From positions 1-33,495 of the forward strand of contig CANRBJ010000015.1 in the NCBI GenBank assembly GCA_947628815.1: 33,495 nucleotides of DNA. Direction: 5' to 3'. The stretch is from an uncultured Clostridia bacterium (GTDB lineage: Bacteria; Bacillota; Clostridia; TANB77; CAG-508). Within the stretch, counting starts at the first letter, position 1. Each line of letters starts with the position of its first letter. The notes beneath the pieces are model-generated. The model worked only from the letters and a program-made list of their open reading frames with translations, did no database searches and had not been told where the DNA came from. Shown here piece by piece: positions 31,347 through 33,495 of this stretch. The position numbers were made by a program, and so were the translations under genes.

Positions 31347-32801
31347 TTATACTCTAAAACTTGGTTTATTTTGCCTAAAGTTTGTGTTTTGCTCGTATGT
31401 ATATGCTGCATTTAATATAGTTGACTCTCCAAATGGTTTTCCAATTAGTTGAAATCCAATTGGCATTTTTTCACTATTTAAGTCACATGGAACACTAATT
31501 CCTGGAAGACCTGCTATATTAACTGGTACTGTACAAAGGTCTGCTAAATACATTTCTAGTGGTTTATTAACTTTTGAACCAATATCAAATGCAACATTTG
31601 ATGATGTTGGTATTAATAAGCAGTCGTATTTTTCGAAGTTTCTTGCAAATTCATTTTTTACAAGAGTACGCACTTGTTGTGCTTTTTTATAGTATGCATC
31701 ATAGTAACCAGAAGATAATACATATGTACCTAAAATAATTCTTCTTTTTACTTCTGCTCCAAATCCTTCACTTCTTGAATTACGATAAATATCTTTTAAA
31801 TTTTCGTAATTTTTAGTTCTATATCCATAACGAATTCCATCAAATCTTCCAAGGTTTGAACTTGCTTCTGCACAGGCAATTATGTAATATGTTGCAAGTG
31901 CATATTCTGCAACATCTAAAGAACATTCGGAAACTTCAGCTCCTAACTCTCTATATTTTTCAATAACTTTTTGAATTGCTTCCTTTACTTCTTTATCTAT
32001 TCCTTCACCAAAATATTCTTTTGGTACTCCTATCTTTAATCCTTTTACATCATTTTTTAGTGCTTTTGTATAGTCTTCTTTTTCTTTATTTGCAGATGTT
32101 GAATCTTTTTCATCGTGGCCTGCTATAACATTTAATAATATTGCTGCATCTTGTACATCTTTTGTTAATGTTCCAATTTGATCTAGTGATGACGCAAATG
32201 CTACAAGGCCATATCTTGAAACAAGCCCATATGTTGGTTTTAATCCAACTATTCCACAAAATGATGCTGGTTGACGTATACTTCCTCCTGTGTCTGATCC
32301 TAATGCCCAAGGAACCATTCCTGCTGCAACTGCTGCTGCTGACCCACCTGAAGATCCTCCTGGTACTTTATTTAAGTTCCATGGGTTTTTTGTTTTTTTA
32401 AAATATGAATGTTCAGTTGAACCTCCCATAGCAAATTCATCCATATTTAGTTTTCCAAGTGTTACCATACCTTGTGCATTTATTTTATTCATAACTGTTG
32501 CATCATATGGTGCAACAAAGTTTTCAAGCATTTTAGATGCACATGTAGTTTTTATTCCTTTTGTACAAATATTATCTTTTATTCCAATTGGAATTCCTGC
32601 AAGAGTTGCAGTATTATTCTCTTTTTCTACCTTCTTTAATTGTTCTTTTGCTTCTTCACAAGTTACAGTAATAAAAGCTTGTACATCTTTTTCTTTTTCT
32701 TCTATTCTTTTTTGATAAGAAGCTAAAATTTCTTCTTTTGTAATTTCTTTTTGTTCTAATTTATCTAATAATTCATGTACTGTTAATTCATAAATTTCCA
32801 C
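31347..32801 (-). CDS. gatA: Asp/Glu-tRNA amidotransferase subunit A
   Basis: 484 aa amidase-signature enzyme that releases ammonia from Gln for the GatB reaction. The Ser-cisSer-Lys triad is K75 (GIKDN), S150 ([15 protein letters not shown]) and S174 ([11 protein letters not shown]), at the family spacing of 75 and 24. Ribosome binding site AGGAGG; 16 bp after gatC. Implies Gln-tRNA and/or Asn-tRNA are made by transamidation. Confidence 0.97.
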   Translation of the reverse strand: MEIYELTVHELLDKLEQKEITKEEILASYQKRIEEKEKDVQAFITVTCEEAKEQLKKVEKENNTATLAGIPIGIKDNICTKGIKTTCASKMLENFVAPYDATVMNKINAQGMVTLGKLNMDEFAMGGSTEHSYFKKTKNPWNLNKVPGGSSGGSAAAVAAGMVPWALGSDTGGSIRQPASFCGIVGLKPTYGLVSRYGLVAFASSLDQIGTLTKDVQDAAILLNVIAGHDEKDSTSANKEKEDYTKALKNDVKGLKIGVPKEYFGEGIDKEVKEAIQKVIEKYRELGAEVSECSLDVAEYALATYYIIACAEASSNLGRFDGIRYGYRTKNYENLKDIYRNSRSEGFGAEVKRRIILGTYVLSSGYYDAYYKKAQQVRTLVKNEFARNFEKYDCLLIPTSSNVAFDIGSKVNKPLEMYLADLCTVPVNIAGLPGISVPCDLNSEKMPIGFQLIGKPFGESTILNAAYTYEQNTNFRQNKPSFRV

Positions 32802-32817
32802 ACGTTCTCCTCCTTAT

Positions 32818-33105
32818 TTAATTAATAACTTTTGGAATTTTGAACATTCCTTCTTGTTGTTCTGGTGCATTTTGTAGTAATTCTTCTCTTTCTATTGTTT
32901 GTATAATTTCATCTTTTCTAAATACATTATAGGCTTCATTTATTGCAATAGTTTCTTCTAGTCCTTGAATTGGTGCTTTATTTACAACATTTGCAAAATT
33001 CAAAATTTCTTCTAAGTTTTCCATATATTTTGCTACTTCTTCTTCTTTTAAATTTAAGTTAGCTAATTTTGCAATATGTAAAATTTCTTCTTTACTTACT
33101 TGCAT
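32818..33105 (-). CDS. gatC: Asp/Glu-tRNA amidotransferase subunit C
   Basis: 95-aa stabilising subunit of GatCAB. HIAKLANLNLKEEEV near the N-terminus and the C-terminal LLQNAPEQQEGMFKIPKVI are diagnostic. First gene of gatC-gatA-gatB. A possible promoter with -10 TATAAT at 33143-33138 overlaps the upstream terminator region. Confidence 0.95.
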   Translation of the reverse strand: MQVSKEEILHIAKLANLNLKEEEVAKYMENLEEILNFANVVNKAPIQGLEETIAINEAYNVFRKDEIIQTIEREELLQNAPEQQEGMFKIPKVIN

Positions 33106-33137
33106 ACTCTCATCTCCTATCCTCTATATAGTTCTAT

Positions 33138-33166
33138 ATTATATATTCTTTTACAAAAAAAAACAA
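33138..33166 (-). promoter_or_regulatory. Candidate promoter of gatCAB
   Basis: TATAAT (33143-33138) 17 bp from TTGTTT (33166-33161), which lies inside the terminator of the preceding gene; the -35 match is poor. Confidence 0.35.
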
Positions 33167-33186
33167 GCATTCTTGCTTGTTTTTTT
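33159..33186 (-). terminator. Terminator after the cyclophilin fragment
   Basis: CAAGCA/TGCTTG stem with 4-base loop (33164-33169 and 33174-33179), extended by A/T pairs, then nine T on the minus strand. Confidence 0.75.
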
Positions 33187-33203
33187 GCTATTTTATTGTG
33201 TAA

Positions 33204-33443
33204 CTAATATTTTATCATTGAACTATAATATTGGTTGAACCAATTTTGTATATCAAACGCTTCCATTGTTTTAGGTGTTCCATAATCTACACCAAATGTT
33301 TCTACACTTATGCTTGTTATTACTGGTGGATTAACTGGTTTTTCGGTATCTTCTGAATCCATTTCAATTTCTTCAATTTTATGTATAATATCCATTCCTT
33401 CTGTTACTTTTCCGAATGCTCGGAAGTTTGACACTTTCATCAT
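33204..33443 (-). pseudogene. Cyclophilin-type peptidyl-prolyl isomerase, C-terminal fragment interrupted by the terminal repeat
   Basis: From RAFGKVTEGMDIIHKIEEI on, this is the C-terminal part of a PpiA/PpiB-type cyclophilin (family text AFGKVxEGMDVVDKI), followed by PVNPPVI and an extra ~40-residue tail. The catalytic core and the usual upstream strand (QFFI...LDG.Y) should precede it but are replaced, at or next to NFR, by the terminal repeat, which carries an in-frame stop ~45 bases up. The apparent MMKVSNFR start is therefore repeat sequence, not a real N-terminus. Either the repeat has inserted in the gene or the contig end is chimeric. Confidence 0.65.
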
Positions 33444-33495
33444 AAAAAAATCTTTGTAAGCATTAAAAATGCTTCATTTTTTTGTCAATTTTTTC
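33421..33495 (-). repeat. Right terminal copy of the ~68-bp dispersed repeat
   Basis: Inverted copy of 1-75; 64 of 68 bases match (33421-33488), ending with the same CTTCCG edge on the inner side. It directly abuts the cyclophilin fragment. Differences cluster at the bases corresponding to 51-55 of the left copy. Confidence 0.8.

Noticed and set aside
1-33495. tRNA genes, rRNA genes and CRISPR arrays
   Set aside because: No cloverleaf with a TTCGAATC-type arm, no rRNA segments, and no spaced repeat array beyond the three contiguous 23-bp units.

Overview
The window is AT-rich (roughly a quarter to 30% G+C by eye) chromosomal DNA from a Gram-positive, probably gut-associated Clostridia-type bacterium. 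Reasons: AGGAGG-type ribosome binding sites, TTGACA/TATAAT promoters, a Phe T-box, a gatCAB amidotransferase operon, a dipicolinate synthase subunit A gene (endospore formation), sortase/LPXTG and cohesin/dockerin surface proteins, and clostridial families such as DUF4364. The species cannot be named from the sequence. Both ends carry the same ~68-bp repeat in inverted orientation and in exact register, so the window looks like a whole contig broken at a dispersed repeat.

Layout. 1-1361: AT-rich leader and an Rpn-family nuclease/transposase-like gene. 1401-6454 (minus): a cell-surface cluster of LPXTG protein, sortase, dockerin-bearing glucosaminidase and membrane-anchored cohesin protein (frameshifted). 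6526-11092 (minus): T-box-pheS-pheT-murI. 11102-11506: a 387-bp foldback element flanked by a 9-bp direct repeat, sitting in the divergent promoter region between pheS and a small PBECR3-like nuclease gene (11582-11998, plus). 11990-12479 (minus): two structured RNAs, one a 6S RNA candidate and one unassigned. 12654-18392 (minus): uppP, dpaA, a TPR membrane protein, secF, secD (two frameshifts) and an HD-domain protein. 18698-22022 (plus): two small unknown genes, then serS-engB-DUF4364. 22027-22176: a second, small inverted-repeat element. 22188-27893 (minus): SpoU rRNA methyltransferase, mfd, and an AAA/DUF4143 ATPase preceded by three 23-bp tandem repeats. 28084-29829: mscL with a zinc ribbon, a broken fic gene (minus), rpsT and a small membrane protein. 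29889-33105 (minus): gatB, gatA, gatC. 33204-33443: the C-terminal piece of a cyclophilin, interrupted by the terminal repeat.

Most genes are housekeeping: Phe and Ser aminoacylation, Gln-tRNA/Asn-tRNA amidation, ribosome assembly, transcription-coupled repair, protein export and envelope precursors. The unusual content is a putative cohesin-dockerin complex built around a peptidoglycan hydrolase next to a sortase and its substrate; the foldback element that splits a divergent promoter; the tandem small RNAs, one of which converges on the 3' end of an orphan nuclease gene; and three single-base frameshifts in the same local context (an extra C directly before a G run in the coding strand), which look like sequencing errors but deserve checking.
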